Below, in pieces: positions 24,481 through 34,556 of a stretch of 64,000 bases of DNA. The notes beneath the pieces are model-generated. The model worked only from the letters and a program-made list of their open reading frames with translations. It was not told the DNA's origin and did no database searches. Positions within the stretch are counted from its first letter, which is position 1. Each line of letters opens with the position of its first letter. The stretch is from NCBI RefSeq assembly GCF_027533505.1, contig NZ_JAPZUB010000041.1:41884-105883 (forward strand), written 5' to 3'. The DNA is from Flavobacterium sp. (GTDB lineage Bacteria > Bacteroidota > Bacteroidia > Flavobacteriales > Flavobacteriaceae). The translations under genes were made by a program, and so were the position numbers.

Positions 24481-26169
24481 TTAAGTCAAATGAACGCTTT
24501 TTGATTCACCATCAACGATGACTTTAACCACACCTAATTTACTTAATCCTTTCATGGCAGCATCCCATTTTTTTCCACTTAACTGGGATTGCTCTTTCAA
24601 TTGGGCTAAGGGTTGACCGTCTTCAGATTTGAGGAGCTGCAGAATTACTTTTTCTTCCTCAGTGAGCTCAAGGGCTTTCTTTTCAGGTCGCATTTGCGGA
24701 AAAAATAATACTTCTTGAATTGAGGCATTGTTGGTAAGGAACATGATTAAGCGGTCCATACCAATACCCAAACCAGAAGTGGGAGGCATTCCAAATTCAA
24801 GCGCACGCAAAAAATCTTGATCAATAAACATAGCTTCATCATCTCCTTTTTCGGCCAATTTCATTTGCGCTTCAAAACGTTCCCGCTGGTCGATAGGATC
24901 ATTTAATTCAGAATACGCATTGGCGATTTCTTTGCCGCACACCATCAACTCAAACCGTTCGGTCAATTCAGGATTGTCGCGATGCGATTTACACAAGGGC
25001 GACATTTCTTTGGGGTAATCGGTGATAAAAGTGGGTTGTATAAAGTGGCCTTCGCATTTTGCGCCAAAAATTTCATCGATAAGTTTCCCTTTCCCCATAG
25101 TCTCATTGACTTCGATGCCCATTGATTGCGCAGCTTCACGCAATTCCTCCTCTGTTTTGCCTGTAATATCAAAGCCTGTAAACTTTTGTATGGCTTCCGT
25201 CATGGATACACGTGCATAGGGTGCTTTAAAATCGACCGTATGTTCTCCAAAGGTGGCTTGTGTTGTTCCGTTGACTTGCAATGCGCAGTATTCTAGCAAT
25301 TTTTCCGTAAATTCCATCATCCAATGGTAATCTTTGTAGGCGACATAAATTTCCATAGCTGTAAATTCAGGATTATGGGTACGATCCATCCCTTCATTTC
25401 GGAAATTTTTGGAAAATTCATAAACGCCATCAAAACCGCCTACAATCAGTCGTTTTAAATACAATTCATTGGCAATACGCATGTACAAAGGAATGTCCAG
25501 CGAATTGTGGTGCGTAATAAACGGTCGCGCGGCAGCACCTCCAGGAATGGATTGCAAAATCGGAGTCTCTACTTCCAAATAACCAGCATCGTTAAAAAAA
25601 GTTCGCATGGCTTGAAACAGCTTGGTTCGTTTCACAAAAACCTCTTTCACCTGCGGATTCACGACCAAATCCACATACCGCATACGGTAGCGAAGTTCAG
25701 GGTCAGTAAAGGCATCGTATGTTTTTCCCTGATCATCCGTCTTGGGCATAGGTAAGGGGCGAAGTGTTTTGCTTAAAAAGGTAAATTGCTGTACCAAGAT
25801 TGATTTTTCTCCAACTTTCGTGTAAAATAACTCACCTTCCACCCCTACAAAATCACCCAAGTCAGTAAGTTTACGAAAAACGGTTGTGTATAATGTTTTA
25901 TCTTCACCAGGACAAAGCGTGTCCCGATTGAAGTACAATTGAATTCGCCCTTCACTGTCTTGTAATTCAGCAAAAGCCGCTTTTCCTTGGTCACGAACAC
26001 TCATTATTCGTCCCGCCACAACTACTTTTTTGCCTTCTACAAAGGATTCCTTGACCTGTTTCGACGTGTGGTCAACAGGATAAAGAGGGGCAGGATAAGG
26101 GTTAATACCTAAGTTGCGTAATTGATGGAGTTTTTCTCTGCGAATTTGCTCTTGTTCGGACAGTTGCAT
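24481..26169 (-). CDS. lysS: Lysyl-tRNA synthetase, class II
   Basis: 562 residues. It charges tRNA(Lys). The N-terminal OB-fold (VVVAGRIMSVRDQGKAAFAE, IQLYFNRD) binds the anticodon. The class II core shows motif 1 near LRYRMRYVDLVVN, motif 2 with FRNEGMDRTHNPEFTAMEIY, and motif 3 GLGIGMDRLIMFLTNN. After the usual end there is an extension of about 60 residues (LELTEEEKVILQLLKSEDGQ onward) that looks like a small winged-helix, common in Bacteroidota LysRS. A good promoter lies upstream. Confidence 0.97.
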   Translation of the reverse strand: MQLSEQEQIRREKLHQLRNLGINPYPAPLYPVDHTSKQVKESFVEGKKVVVAGRIMSVRDQGKAAFAELQDSEGRIQLYFNRDTLCPGEDKTLYTTVFRKLTDLGDFVGVEGELFYTKVGEKSILVQQFTFLSKTLRPLPMPKTDDQGKTYDAFTDPELRYRMRYVDLVVNPQVKEVFVKRTKLFQAMRTFFNDAGYLEVETPILQSIPGGAAARPFITHHNSLDIPLYMRIANELYLKRLIVGGFDGVYEFSKNFRNEGMDRTHNPEFTAMEIYVAYKDYHWMMEFTEKLLEYCALQVNGTTQATFGEHTVDFKAPYARVSMTEAIQKFTGFDITGKTEEELREAAQSMGIEVNETMGKGKLIDEIFGAKCEGHFIQPTFITDYPKEMSPLCKSHRDNPELTERFELMVCGKEIANAYSELNDPIDQRERFEAQMKLAEKGDDEAMFIDQDFLRALEFGMPPTSGLGIGMDRLIMFLTNNASIQEVLFFPQMRPEKKALELTEEEKVILQLLKSEDGQPLAQLKEQSQLSGKKWDAAMKGLSKLGVVKVIVDGESKSVHLT

Positions 26170-26188
26170 AAATGGAAAATTAAGGGGG

Positions 26189-26219
26189 CAAAGATAATTT
26201 ATTGTTCAAAAACTACCAA
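26189..26219 (-). promoter_or_regulatory. Promoter of lysS
   Basis: On the minus strand TTG (26217-26219), a 20-base spacer and TATCTTTG (26196-26189) fit the Bacteroidota TTG-N19-TAnnTTTG promoter well. The start codon is 20 bases downstream. Confidence 0.7.
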
Positions 26220-26276
26220 CTGCCCTATCGATTTAATAAACCTGTTGAAATTCATGTCCATTGATTAGCTCCTTTG

Positions 26277-26284
26277 TATCTTTG
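26277..26284 (+). promoter_or_regulatory. Candidate -7 box of lipB
   Basis: TATCTTTG, 27 bases before the lipB start. No well-spaced -33 element was found. Confidence 0.55.
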
Positions 26285-26311
26285 TGGGATTAAAAAACGA
26301 CTTTTTTCGGG

Positions 26312-27007
26312 ATGAATAAAAAAGTGCATTTTCAAAACTTGGGCATACGCGACTATAAACAGACGTGGGATTATCAGGAAAAACTATTTGCGGACATTGT
26401 AGCCGATAAAATAAAAAAACGGACAAACCCTGAACAGTCCACGGATAATTATTTTTTGACCGTGTCGCATCCTCATGTGTATACTTTGGGAAAAAGCGGT
26501 GATTTGTCCAATCTATTATTGAATGAAAAACAACTCGAATCGAAAGGCGCTACCTTTTATAAAATTAATCGAGGGGGCGATATCACATACCATGGGCCAG
26601 GGCAACTGGTTGGTTATCCGATTTTGGATTTAGAAAATTTTTTTACCGATATACATAAGTATTTACGACTTTTAGAAGAAACCATTATCCTTGTTTTGGG
26701 AGAATATGGTTTGAAAGGGGAACGAAGTCCAGGCGAAACTGGAGTTTGGCTCGATGTAGGAACGCCATTTGCGCGAAAAATTTGCGCCATGGGGGTACGT
26801 GCGAGTCGATGGGTGACCATGCATGGTTTTGCCTTGAATGTAAATACCGACTTGGGTTATTTTGATCATATTATCCCTTGCGGTATTCGTGGCAAAGGGG
26901 TGACGTCATTGCATGTTGAATTGCAACGCGCTGTTGATGAACGCGAGGTGGAGCAACGTGTGCTGCATTATTTTTCGCACTTATTTGAAGCTACAATTGT
27001 AGGTTAG
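26312..27007 (+). CDS. lipB: Octanoyl-ACP:protein transferase (lipoate biosynthesis)
   Basis: 231 residues. It moves octanoyl groups from acyl carrier protein to lipoyl domains, the first step of lipoate synthesis. Visible: [18 protein letters not shown] (87-104), the catalytic Lys156 in [10 protein letters not shown] and catalytic Cys190 in [17 protein letters not shown]. The 3' end overlaps the convergent rnhB by 4 bases. Confidence 0.96.
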   Translation: MNKKVHFQNLGIRDYKQTWDYQEKLFADIVADKIKKRTNPEQSTDNYFLTVSHPHVYTLGKSGDLSNLLLNEKQLESKGATFYKINRGGDITYHGPGQLVGYPILDLENFFTDIHKYLRLLEETIILVLGEYGLKGERSPGETGVWLDVGTPFARKICAMGVRASRWVTMHGFALNVNTDLGYFDHIIPCGIRGKGVTSLHVELQRAVDEREVEQRVLHYFSHLFEATIVG

Positions 27008-27609
27008 AAATCAAAATCAAGTGAGAGCTGGTCTGGTAAAAGGCGAAAGCTCTTGCGATGGTAAGGGGTAATCCCAAATTGTTGGATAGCTTCACGATGT
27101 TCTTGGGTTGGGTATCCTTTGTTTTTATTCCATTGGTACATGGGATACTCTTCATGAATGCGGTCCATATAGGCATCTCTGTAGTTTTTGGCTAAAATGG
27201 AAGCAGCGGCAATACTTAAATATTTTCCATCCCCTTTTATAATGGTTTGAAAAGGAATTTTTCCAACAGGTTTAAATCGGTTGCCGTCAACAATAATAAA
27301 CTCGGGTTCTGGTGTAAGTTGAAGAATGCTTTCCTGCATGGCTTGGATAGAAGCATTCAGGATATTTATATCATCTATAATTATTGGTTCTAAATGAACC
27401 ACATGAAAACAGAGAGCTTCTTTTTCAATGATAGGCGCCAAAGCAGCGCGCTGTTTTTCGGAAAGTTTTTTTGAATCATTCAAAAGAGCGTTCTCAAAAT
27501 CACGTGGTAAAATGACAGCGGCTGCCGTAACGGGTCCAGCCAAGCATCCTCTACCGGCTTCATCGGTTCCACATTCCAAGATGTGGTTCGAAAAACGTTT
27601 GGCCAACAT
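27004..27609 (-). CDS. rnhB: Ribonuclease HII
   Basis: 201 residues. It removes RNA from RNA-DNA hybrids and single ribonucleotides from DNA. Acidic active-site residues are visible in [15 protein letters not shown] (Asp16, Glu17) and FIIVDGNRF (Asp109); [10 protein letters not shown] and [13 protein letters not shown] are family motifs. Convergent to lipB. Confidence 0.96.
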   Translation of the reverse strand: MLAKRFSNHILECGTDEAGRGCLAGPVTAAAVILPRDFENALLNDSKKLSEKQRAALAPIIEKEALCFHVVHLEPIIIDDINILNASIQAMQESILQLTPEPEFIIVDGNRFKPVGKIPFQTIIKGDGKYLSIAAASILAKNYRDAYMDRIHEEYPMYQWNKNKGYPTQEHREAIQQFGITPYHRKSFRLLPDQLSLDFDF

Positions 27610-27806
27610 CGTGTTAAATAAAAATTAATTTAAAGTTAACGCAACTTTTTGATGACGATTGCATCTGTAAAATGGGTTGCAATCACAAAGTTACACCAAA
27701 GCCGTTGAACTTTAACAAACGTAAACGCTAATATTCCGAAGTATTATTTGTTTATTTAAGAAATTATTAAGAAGTTTGCTGAATAACTAACTCAAATAAA
27801 TTTAAT

Positions 27807-30800
27807 ATGAGATCGAAGTTCAAATGGATTTTTACGCTTTTACTAGCGTTTACAATGCAGTTTTCATTTGCACAGGAGAAAACTGTAACGGGTACTGTTT
27901 CGGATGGTAAGGTATCATTGCCTATGGCCAACGTTGTAATTAAAGGTACCAAAAACGGGGTGCAAACCGACATGGATGGTAAATTCTCCATCAAAGCCAA
28001 ACAAGGTGATGTTCTTGTGGTGTCGTACCAGGGGTATGATACAAATGAAGTTAAAATTACAACTGCAAACACCTACAAGGTGACTCTTGTAGAAGAATCT
28101 AAAGTTTTAGATGAGGTTGTGGTTCAAGGGTATCGGTCTGTGGCCAAAAGAAATGCTGTAACTGCTGTTCAAACGGTTAATTCTAAAACAATTGAAAACA
28201 GGCCAAATGCAAATGTTTTAAATACCTTGCAGGGACAAGTTGCAGGTGTTAACATTTCAACAGGGTCAGGTCAACCTGGTGCGAAGCCTACAGTTATTAT
28301 TCGTGGTTTGAGTACTGTAACTGGAAATTCTGATCCACTCTATGTAATTGATGGATTTCCCTCAAATAGTGATAACTTTAGATCACTTAATCCAAATGAT
28401 ATTGCTTCTATGGATGTTTTAAAGGATGCTTCGGCTATTGCAGAATTTGGTGCTAGAGGTTCAAACGGTGTTATTGTAATCAAGACAAGAAGAGGGGTTT
28501 ATGGTGAAGGTAAAACATCTTTCCGTTACACGTCTACTGTTGGTTTGACGGAGCTTCAAACCCCCAGATATGACTATTCTTCAGCTAGAGAGTTGTTGAA
28601 AATTCAACAAAATTTTGGACAAGGACGCGGTTCGACACTAACTGACGCAGAGATTTCTGCTTACAACATAGATACTGATTGGGTGGATTATTTCTTTAGA
28701 ATAGGAGCTTCATACTCCCACAACTTAGCTATTGAAAATAGTGCTAAAAATGTAAATGCTTTTACATCTGTTAACTATTTTGAACAAGAAGGTGTTTTAA
28801 AAACAACTGGCTTAAAGCGCTTTACAATGCGTAACAACTTATCAGGAAAGTCAAATAACGAAAAGTTTAAATACTTTATTGGTACTGCTGTTGGATTCTC
28901 AAAAAATAATGAGGCCACAAATTTGGGTTCGGGTGCTGTTAATCAAAACTATGTGTTAGGTGCTTATACTGCAGCTCCTTTTATTTCCCCAAGTGAATAT
29001 AATGGAAATTCTTTTGATTTGTATACCTTATATGCTAATGATGGTACTTTGCTCTATACACCTCTATTTTTAATAGACAAATTACAAAAATTTTATAATT
29101 TAACTGATGAGACAAAAATTAACTTAGCTACTGATTACTCTTACAAATTGTCAAAAAATTTGACTTTGAGAGGTAAGACATCTGCTGAGGTATTGTTAAC
29201 TCGTTTCACCCAATCTACTTTCCCTGATTCTTTTAACGCATTATTGTTTTCAAGTACTCAAGGTGTGCCTTCCACTCAGGGAGGGAATTTCAATGGAACT
29301 GAAACCATTAATCAATCTAGAACCTTTCTTTTTAATCAATTGTATCAATTGGATTATGAAAAGACCTTTGGAAAGCATACGATTAGTGCTGTAGCAAGTG
29401 CAGAATATAACCAAGCCAACCTTCATAGTAATAACTTTACACAACGTGGTCTAGATCCTCGTACTTTTGTTCCAAATACCGGTGCGGGTTACATTGCTGA
29501 TGTTGGTGTAAATGATTTCTATGTGCCTTCAGTTTCAGCAGTACAATTGCGGTCAATATTAATGTCGTATTTTGGATCTCTTGATTACGATTATGATGGA
29601 AAATATGGGTTAGTTGGTACATTACGTCAAGATTCCACCAATCGATTTGAAAATACTACAGAAGTGTTTTGGTCCGCTGGAGCTCGATGGAATATTGATG
29701 CAGAACCATTTATGAAAGGCGCAAAGAATTTTATAGATATGTTGAAATTACGTGGCTCTGTCGGTACAGTTGGGAACCAGCGTATTATTGATGGTTCTGT
29801 TTTTGCTGGTTTAAATCCTCCACGTAATAGAGATATTTATAGCAATGTGAATAATGTTTATAATGGTCAAATTGGTTATGGAATTAACTTTGGTTACGAT
29901 GATTTGCGATGGGAAACTACACGCCAATATAATATAGGTGTTGACTTTGAAATGTTCAAAAAACGATTACGTGGTACTTTTGATTATTATAATAGAAAAA
30001 CGTTTGATTTATACTTAACTCAGGCAGTTACTAATTCTTCAGGAACTACTTCGCTATTACGAAATTCAGATGCTTTCGTTGTCAATAAAGGGGTTGAATT
30101 AAATTTAGCTTATGACATTTTTAGAAAGCAAGACATGACCTTGACTGCTCGTATTGTTGGAAGTTATAATGATAACACAATCGATGGAATTAAACAAAAT
30201 AATGGACGTTTAGTTAATCCTGATGGAGTAACTATAAATCAAAATGGTGGGCCCATAGACCAATATTTCCTATATCCTTATGTAGGTGTTAATCAGACAA
30301 ATGGTGAATTGTTATTTTTAGATGCTAGTAACAACATCACAGAAGATCCATTACAAAATGCTGATCAAAGAGCTACAAACAAGAATAGACTACCCTTATA
30401 CCAAGGAAGTTTTGGTTTTGATTTCGACTACAAGGGTTTCTTTACTTCAGCTACATTTACATATGCATTTGATGTTTGGAGATTTGATTATGATTACGAA
30501 AGTCTATTGGATCCAGGAAGTATTTCACAATTCAATGTTTCCCCAGAGTTATTAAACGCATGGACACCAACAAATACAAATACAAATGTACCAGCTTTAA
30601 ATGCTTCTAATTTAGGTGCTGATGATTTTTCAGATCGTTTTTTACGTGATGCATCTTATGTTCGTCTACGTAACTTACAAATTGGGTACCGTATTCCAAA
30701 AAAATTAATAGAAAAGACTTTTATTAAGGATGCTTCAATTATGGCCCAAGGTGAGAACTTATTCAATATTACTAATTGGAAAGGTTTTGATCCTGAGAGT

Positions 30801-30872
30801 GATAGGGATTTTGATTTCAATAACTATCCAACACCAAGAATTTACACCATTACATTAGATCTTAAATTCTAA
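27807..30872 (+). CDS. SusC/RagA-type TonB-linked outer-membrane transporter
   Basis: 1,021 residues. Signal peptide to about residue 23 (ends FSFAQ), carboxypeptidase-like domain (about 25-103: VTGTVSDGKVSLPMANVVIK), plug domain (about 110-230, with KPTVIIRGLSTVTGNSDPLY, VIDGFPSNSD and DVLKDASAIAEFGARGSNGV) and then the large barrel with a final TPRIYTITLDLKF. It imports large substrates with its SusD partner, 11 bases downstream. No glycoside hydrolase or sensor gene is nearby, so the substrate is not shown; the protease gene downstream makes peptides possible (RagAB type). Base composition is lower in GC than the flanking core genes. Confidence 0.95.
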   Translation: MRSKFKWIFTLLLAFTMQFSFAQEKTVTGTVSDGKVSLPMANVVIKGTKNGVQTDMDGKFSIKAKQGDVLVVSYQGYDTNEVKITTANTYKVTLVEESKVLDEVVVQGYRSVAKRNAVTAVQTVNSKTIENRPNANVLNTLQGQVAGVNISTGSGQPGAKPTVIIRGLSTVTGNSDPLYVIDGFPSNSDNFRSLNPNDIASMDVLKDASAIAEFGARGSNGVIVIKTRRGVYGEGKTSFRYTSTVGLTELQTPRYDYSSARELLKIQQNFGQGRGSTLTDAEISAYNIDTDWVDYFFRIGASYSHNLAIENSAKNVNAFTSVNYFEQEGVLKTTGLKRFTMRNNLSGKSNNEKFKYFIGTAVGFSKNNEATNLGSGAVNQNYVLGAYTAAPFISPSEYNGNSFDLYTLYANDGTLLYTPLFLIDKLQKFYNLTDETKINLATDYSYKLSKNLTLRGKTSAEVLLTRFTQSTFPDSFNALLFSSTQGVPSTQGGNFNGTETINQSRTFLFNQLYQLDYEKTFGKHTISAVASAEYNQANLHSNNFTQRGLDPRTFVPNTGAGYIADVGVNDFYVPSVSAVQLRSILMSYFGSLDYDYDGKYGLVGTLRQDSTNRFENTTEVFWSAGARWNIDAEPFMKGAKNFIDMLKLRGSVGTVGNQRIIDGSVFAGLNPPRNRDIYSNVNNVYNGQIGYGINFGYDDLRWETTRQYNIGVDFEMFKKRLRGTFDYYNRKTFDLYLTQAVTNSSGTTSLLRNSDAFVVNKGVELNLAYDIFRKQDMTLTARIVGSYNDNTIDGIKQNNGRLVNPDGVTINQNGGPIDQYFLYPYVGVNQTNGELLFLDASNNITEDPLQNADQRATNKNRLPLYQGSFGFDFDYKGFFTSATFTYAFDVWRFDYDYESLLDPGSISQFNVSPELLNAWTPTNTNTNVPALNASNLGADDFSDRFLRDASYVRLRNLQIGYRIPKKLIEKTFIKDASIMAQGENLFNITNWKGFDPESDRDFDFNNYPTPRIYTITLDLKF

Positions 30873-30883
30873 AAAAAAAATCT

Positions 30884-32482
30884 ATGAAAAAATTATCTTT
30901 TTATTTATTAATCCTTGCATCAATGTCTCTAGTCTCTTGTGACGAAGATTTGACAGACATCTATGCACCAGGTTCTCAAACTGAGGAGATTGCTTTGCAA
31001 AATTTTGATGACTTAAATAAATTACTAAACTCCTCCTATGCTAATTTATTTACACGTGAAGAAATTGTTTTTAATGCAATTTTTACCGATGAAGCAAGTA
31101 AAGGTTTTGCTAATGGAGGTCAAGGAGTAAATTCAGAATATGTTTTCTTTATGTTTCCTTCATCAACTGGACCCTCATCCATTTGGCAGTCTAACTATTT
31201 TGCTTTAGCACGTATTAATCGTATTTTAGCAAAAGCAGACGAGATTTTAGCAAATACTCCTGATACAACTACCCAAGAACGTATAAAGCGAGTAAAAGCT
31301 GAAGCGCTAATGTTACGTGCTTTTGCACATTTGAAAGTACTTTCCTATTTCTCAACTAATATGAAAGATGATAATGCTTTAGCAGGTATTTTATCTGACA
31401 GAGTTATACTAACTAGCGAAACTCCTGTTAGATCTACTAATGGTGCTTTTTATTCTTTAATTCATTCAGATTTAGATGCCGCGATTACATTGTATTCTTC
31501 TTTAAGTTCATCAGTTCTCCCTAGTGCTACTGACAGAACTAATTATGTTGGAATTGCTTTTGCAAAAGGATTGAAGGCAAGGGCTTATTCATACAAAGGT
31601 GATTATGTCAATGCAGAAATTTGGGCTGATGATGTAATAAATACCTCTGGTATTGTTCTAGCACCTAGATTAGAATACAAAAGAGTATTTTGGTCTGAAA
31701 ATGAAGCAGCAAATACAGAAGTAATCTTCAGAAATAGAAGAACTCCAATTCAGAACAATCAAGCTACAAATGTTCATAATGGTTTTGGTTCTCTTCGACC
31801 AAATGCCTCAGGAGCTCCTTGGTATGAAGTCAGCAGAGCATTATTCAACAAATTAAATACCACTGGTTCTACTACTCTTACTGGTGCTCAGTTGTCATCT
31901 CAGCCTGATGTACGTTTACATACTGTAGTTTCGCATACCTCAACTATTGATAATAATTATCAAAATAATGCAGACTTTTTAAATTCCGACCGATTAGTAC
32001 TTCACAAACATGGTGGTAATGAGTCAGGTAATACAACTTGGGCTGTAACTACTCAAAATGGTAATAACAACAGCATTAAAGTAATGCGGATCTCAGAAAT
32101 GTATTTGATCAAAGCTGAAGCCCGTGCTGCAGCTGGAGATTTTGTTGGTGCTGCAAATGCTGTACAGGCTATCCGCGCTGTTCGAAATAATATTACTGTA
32201 CCAACACCAGTTTACAATACTGCTCAGGATGCTTGGAAAGGTGTTTTGGATGAACGGAGAATTGAATTTGCATTTGAAGGGTATCGTTATGTTGATTTAA
32301 GACGTCTTGCTTCATTGGCAGGAGTAACACTTTTAGACAGAGATCCAATGGATTATGATGGGTTAAGTTTGCCTGGAGCGAATCCAAATAATTTGCCCTT
32401 AAATAGTTATAAGTTGACAATGCCAATCCCACAAAGTGAAATTAATGGTAACGGTGGTATTCAACAGAATCCTGGATATTAA
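30884..32482 (+). CDS. SusD/RagB-type nutrient-binding lipoprotein
   Basis: 532 residues. Lipoprotein signal with lipobox VSC (MKKLSFYLLILASMSLVSCD). The helical TPR-rich body has RIKRVKAEALMLRAFAHLKV, RISEMYLIKAEARAAAGD and VLDERRIEFAFEGYRYVDLR, all SusD landmarks, and ends with PIPQSEINGNGGIQQNPGY. It sits on the cell surface over the SusC pore. Translation probably coupled to the SusC gene. A terminator follows at 32504. Confidence 0.95.
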   Translation: MKKLSFYLLILASMSLVSCDEDLTDIYAPGSQTEEIALQNFDDLNKLLNSSYANLFTREEIVFNAIFTDEASKGFANGGQGVNSEYVFFMFPSSTGPSSIWQSNYFALARINRILAKADEILANTPDTTTQERIKRVKAEALMLRAFAHLKVLSYFSTNMKDDNALAGILSDRVILTSETPVRSTNGAFYSLIHSDLDAAITLYSSLSSSVLPSATDRTNYVGIAFAKGLKARAYSYKGDYVNAEIWADDVINTSGIVLAPRLEYKRVFWSENEAANTEVIFRNRRTPIQNNQATNVHNGFGSLRPNASGAPWYEVSRALFNKLNTTGSTTLTGAQLSSQPDVRLHTVVSHTSTIDNNYQNNADFLNSDRLVLHKHGGNESGNTTWAVTTQNGNNNSIKVMRISEMYLIKAEARAAAGDFVGAANAVQAIRAVRNNITVPTPVYNTAQDAWKGVLDERRIEFAFEGYRYVDLRRLASLAGVTLLDRDPMDYDGLSLPGANPNNLPLNSYKLTMPIPQSEINGNGGIQQNPGY

Positions 32483-32503
32483 TCAAGTAATTTTAAATAA
32501 TAG

Positions 32504-32532
32504 AAAAGGCCGATTTATTTCGGCCTTTTTTT
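32504..32532 (+). terminator. Terminator of the susCD-like operon
   Basis: AAAAGGCCGA (32504-32513) pairs with TCGGCCTTTT (32520-32529), followed by T. Confidence 0.9.
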
Positions 32533-32587
32533 GTTTTTATTAACGTCGATTTTGAGACAGTTTTTTTATATTTGAAAAAAATATTCT

Positions 32588-34441
32588 ATGAAATCATTTT
32601 TACTCATTTTGTTAACCTCCTCTTTGGCAGTAGCACAGACTACCAAAGAACGCCAAATAATTTTACAAAAATCTACACGGAATACGGCGGAATTAACACA
32701 AAAGTTAGCTGGTTTTGAAGCCAAAAATAAGCAAGAAGTTCAAGCCTATTTGCTTCAAAATCCCAATACACCCAATCCCGATAATATTCAATTTATTTTA
32801 GACGGAAAACCGATTTATTATGGGATTGATTCCAATGAGGCCTCTGTGCAAACTTTACGCGCCCAAACCATGTACCCGGGTGGAACATTAGGTATAAACG
32901 CAACTGGTCAAGGATTAACTGTTGGGGTTTGGGACGGCGAAAAAGTACGTTTTACCCACCAGGAATTTGGTGGAAGGGTTACAAGTGGCGACAATGCTAA
33001 TGTTCTCAGTGCACATGCTACACACGTTACGGGTACTATTCTCGCAGCCGGTGTGAGTGCTTCGCGCAAAGGCTTTGCCTATCAAGCCAATGCCAAAAGT
33101 TACGAGTTCAACTCTGATATCAGTGAAATGAATGCTTTTGCAGGTGATGGAAATCTAGTTTCCAATCATTCCTACGGATTAATTGCAGGTAATTTACCCA
33201 CATATTTCTTTGGTCAATATAATTCTCAAGCGGCCAATGTTGACGAACTCATCTACAATTATCCTTACTATATTGTTGTTAAATCAGCAGGAAATGATAG
33301 GTCTTCAACCACTTTAGCGCAAGTACAGCAAAAACAAGGCTACGATTTGTTGACGGGGATGTCGTGTTCTAAGAACAACTTAACGGTTGCAGCAGTAAAA
33401 CAACAAACTAGTTATTCTGGACCAGAGAGTGTTGAAATAACAAATTTCTCCAACTTTGGGCCACCGGATGATGGCCGCATCAAACCCGATATTGCTGCAA
33501 TGGGTTTCGAAGTAAATTCATGTAATTCTGGGGGCGATGCTTCATACACAACAATGTCTGGTACTTCCATGTCTGCTCCAGCAATTAGTGGTTTAATTAC
33601 CTTATTGCAACACCATTATACCCAGTTGAATCCGAGCACCTATATGCTAGCTTCTACAGTTCGGGGATTAATTTGTCATTCAGCTCGTGAAGCTGGTTTA
33701 AATACCGGACCCGATTATGAGTTTGGTTGGGGATTAGCAGATGGATTTACAGCCGCACAAATAATAAGTAATCGTAATTCTAGTTCAATATTAGATGAGC
33801 GGGTTTTGAATAATAATCAAACCTATACAACAACATTTACAATTTCTCAAACTCAAGATTTAAATGTAACTTTAGCGTGGACTGATCCAGCAGGTTTAGT
33901 TAATAGTGGTACAACTGCCGATGTGAGAACTCCTCGATTGGTAAATAACCTTGACATCAAAGTCATTAAAGATGGTATAATCTACTATCCATGGAGATTA
34001 GACCCTACGGATGTTTTTGCACCAGCTTCAAATAACTCTGATAATAATGTAGATAATATAGAACGTGTTGAAATATTCAATGCTACGCCAGGTGTTTATA
34101 CTATACAAATTAACCATAAAGGAACTTTAACCAATGGGTTACAAGAATATTCATTAATTGCCTCTGGTTCTCAAGGATTAACTTTGTCAAATAATAGCTT
34201 TGACGCTGACAACACGTTCTTTGTGTATCCAAATCCAGCACAAAATGAGATTCATTTTAATAACCCCAAAGGATTCAATTTGGATGAAGTGTCTATTTTT
34301 GATATCACAGGTAAAATGGTGTTAAGTGCGCAAGGGGTTTCCAACAACACGTTGGATGTATCCCGTTTGCAAAGTGGAGTCTATATGGTAAAAATCGCTT
34401 CACAAGGGACAACTTTTGTGCGTAAGTTTACCAAAAATTAA
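32588..34441 (+). CDS. Subtilisin-type (S8) serine protease with T9SS sorting domain
   Basis: 617 residues, signal peptide to about residue 16. The catalytic triad is visible: Asp116 in GVWDGEKVRFTH, His143 in SAHATHVTGT, Ser327 in MSGTSMSAPAISG, plus Asn235 (oxyanion) in SAGND. A beta domain follows (about 400-520) and then a T9SS sorting domain (about 545-617: FVYPNPAQNEI, EVSIFDITGKMV, LQSGVYMVKI, FVRKFTKN). It is exported to the surface or medium. Flanked by terminators on both sides, so it has its own promoter. It may supply peptides to the SusC/SusD pair; this is an inference. Confidence 0.94.
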   Translation: MKSFLLILLTSSLAVAQTTKERQIILQKSTRNTAELTQKLAGFEAKNKQEVQAYLLQNPNTPNPDNIQFILDGKPIYYGIDSNEASVQTLRAQTMYPGGTLGINATGQGLTVGVWDGEKVRFTHQEFGGRVTSGDNANVLSAHATHVTGTILAAGVSASRKGFAYQANAKSYEFNSDISEMNAFAGDGNLVSNHSYGLIAGNLPTYFFGQYNSQAANVDELIYNYPYYIVVKSAGNDRSSTTLAQVQQKQGYDLLTGMSCSKNNLTVAAVKQQTSYSGPESVEITNFSNFGPPDDGRIKPDIAAMGFEVNSCNSGGDASYTTMSGTSMSAPAISGLITLLQHHYTQLNPSTYMLASTVRGLICHSAREAGLNTGPDYEFGWGLADGFTAAQIISNRNSSSILDERVLNNNQTYTTTFTISQTQDLNVTLAWTDPAGLVNSGTTADVRTPRLVNNLDIKVIKDGIIYYPWRLDPTDVFAPASNNSDNNVDNIERVEIFNATPGVYTIQINHKGTLTNGLQEYSLIASGSQGLTLSNNSFDADNTFFVYPNPAQNEIHFNNPKGFNLDEVSIFDITGKMVLSAQGVSNNTLDVSRLQSGVYMVKIASQGTTFVRKFTKN

Positions 34442-34465
34442 TCCCAACGAAATAAAATAGAAAAG

Positions 34466-34493
34466 AACGCCTTCCTTTTGAGGGCGTTTTTTT
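34466..34493 (+). terminator. Terminator of the S8 protease gene
   Basis: AACGCC (34466-34471) pairs with GGCGTT (34483-34488), followed by a run of seven T. Confidence 0.85.
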
Positions 34494-34525
34494 ATCGTTT
34501 TTCATGTAAACGTCCAAACATTCTC

Positions 34526-34533
34526 TATTTTTG
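34526..34533 (+). promoter_or_regulatory. Candidate -7 box of the porin gene
   Basis: TATTTTTG matches TAnnTTTG, 23 bases before the ATG at 34557. No clear -33 element. Confidence 0.5.
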
Positions 34534-34556
34534 TTGCCTCTTTGAATCCCTTAATT

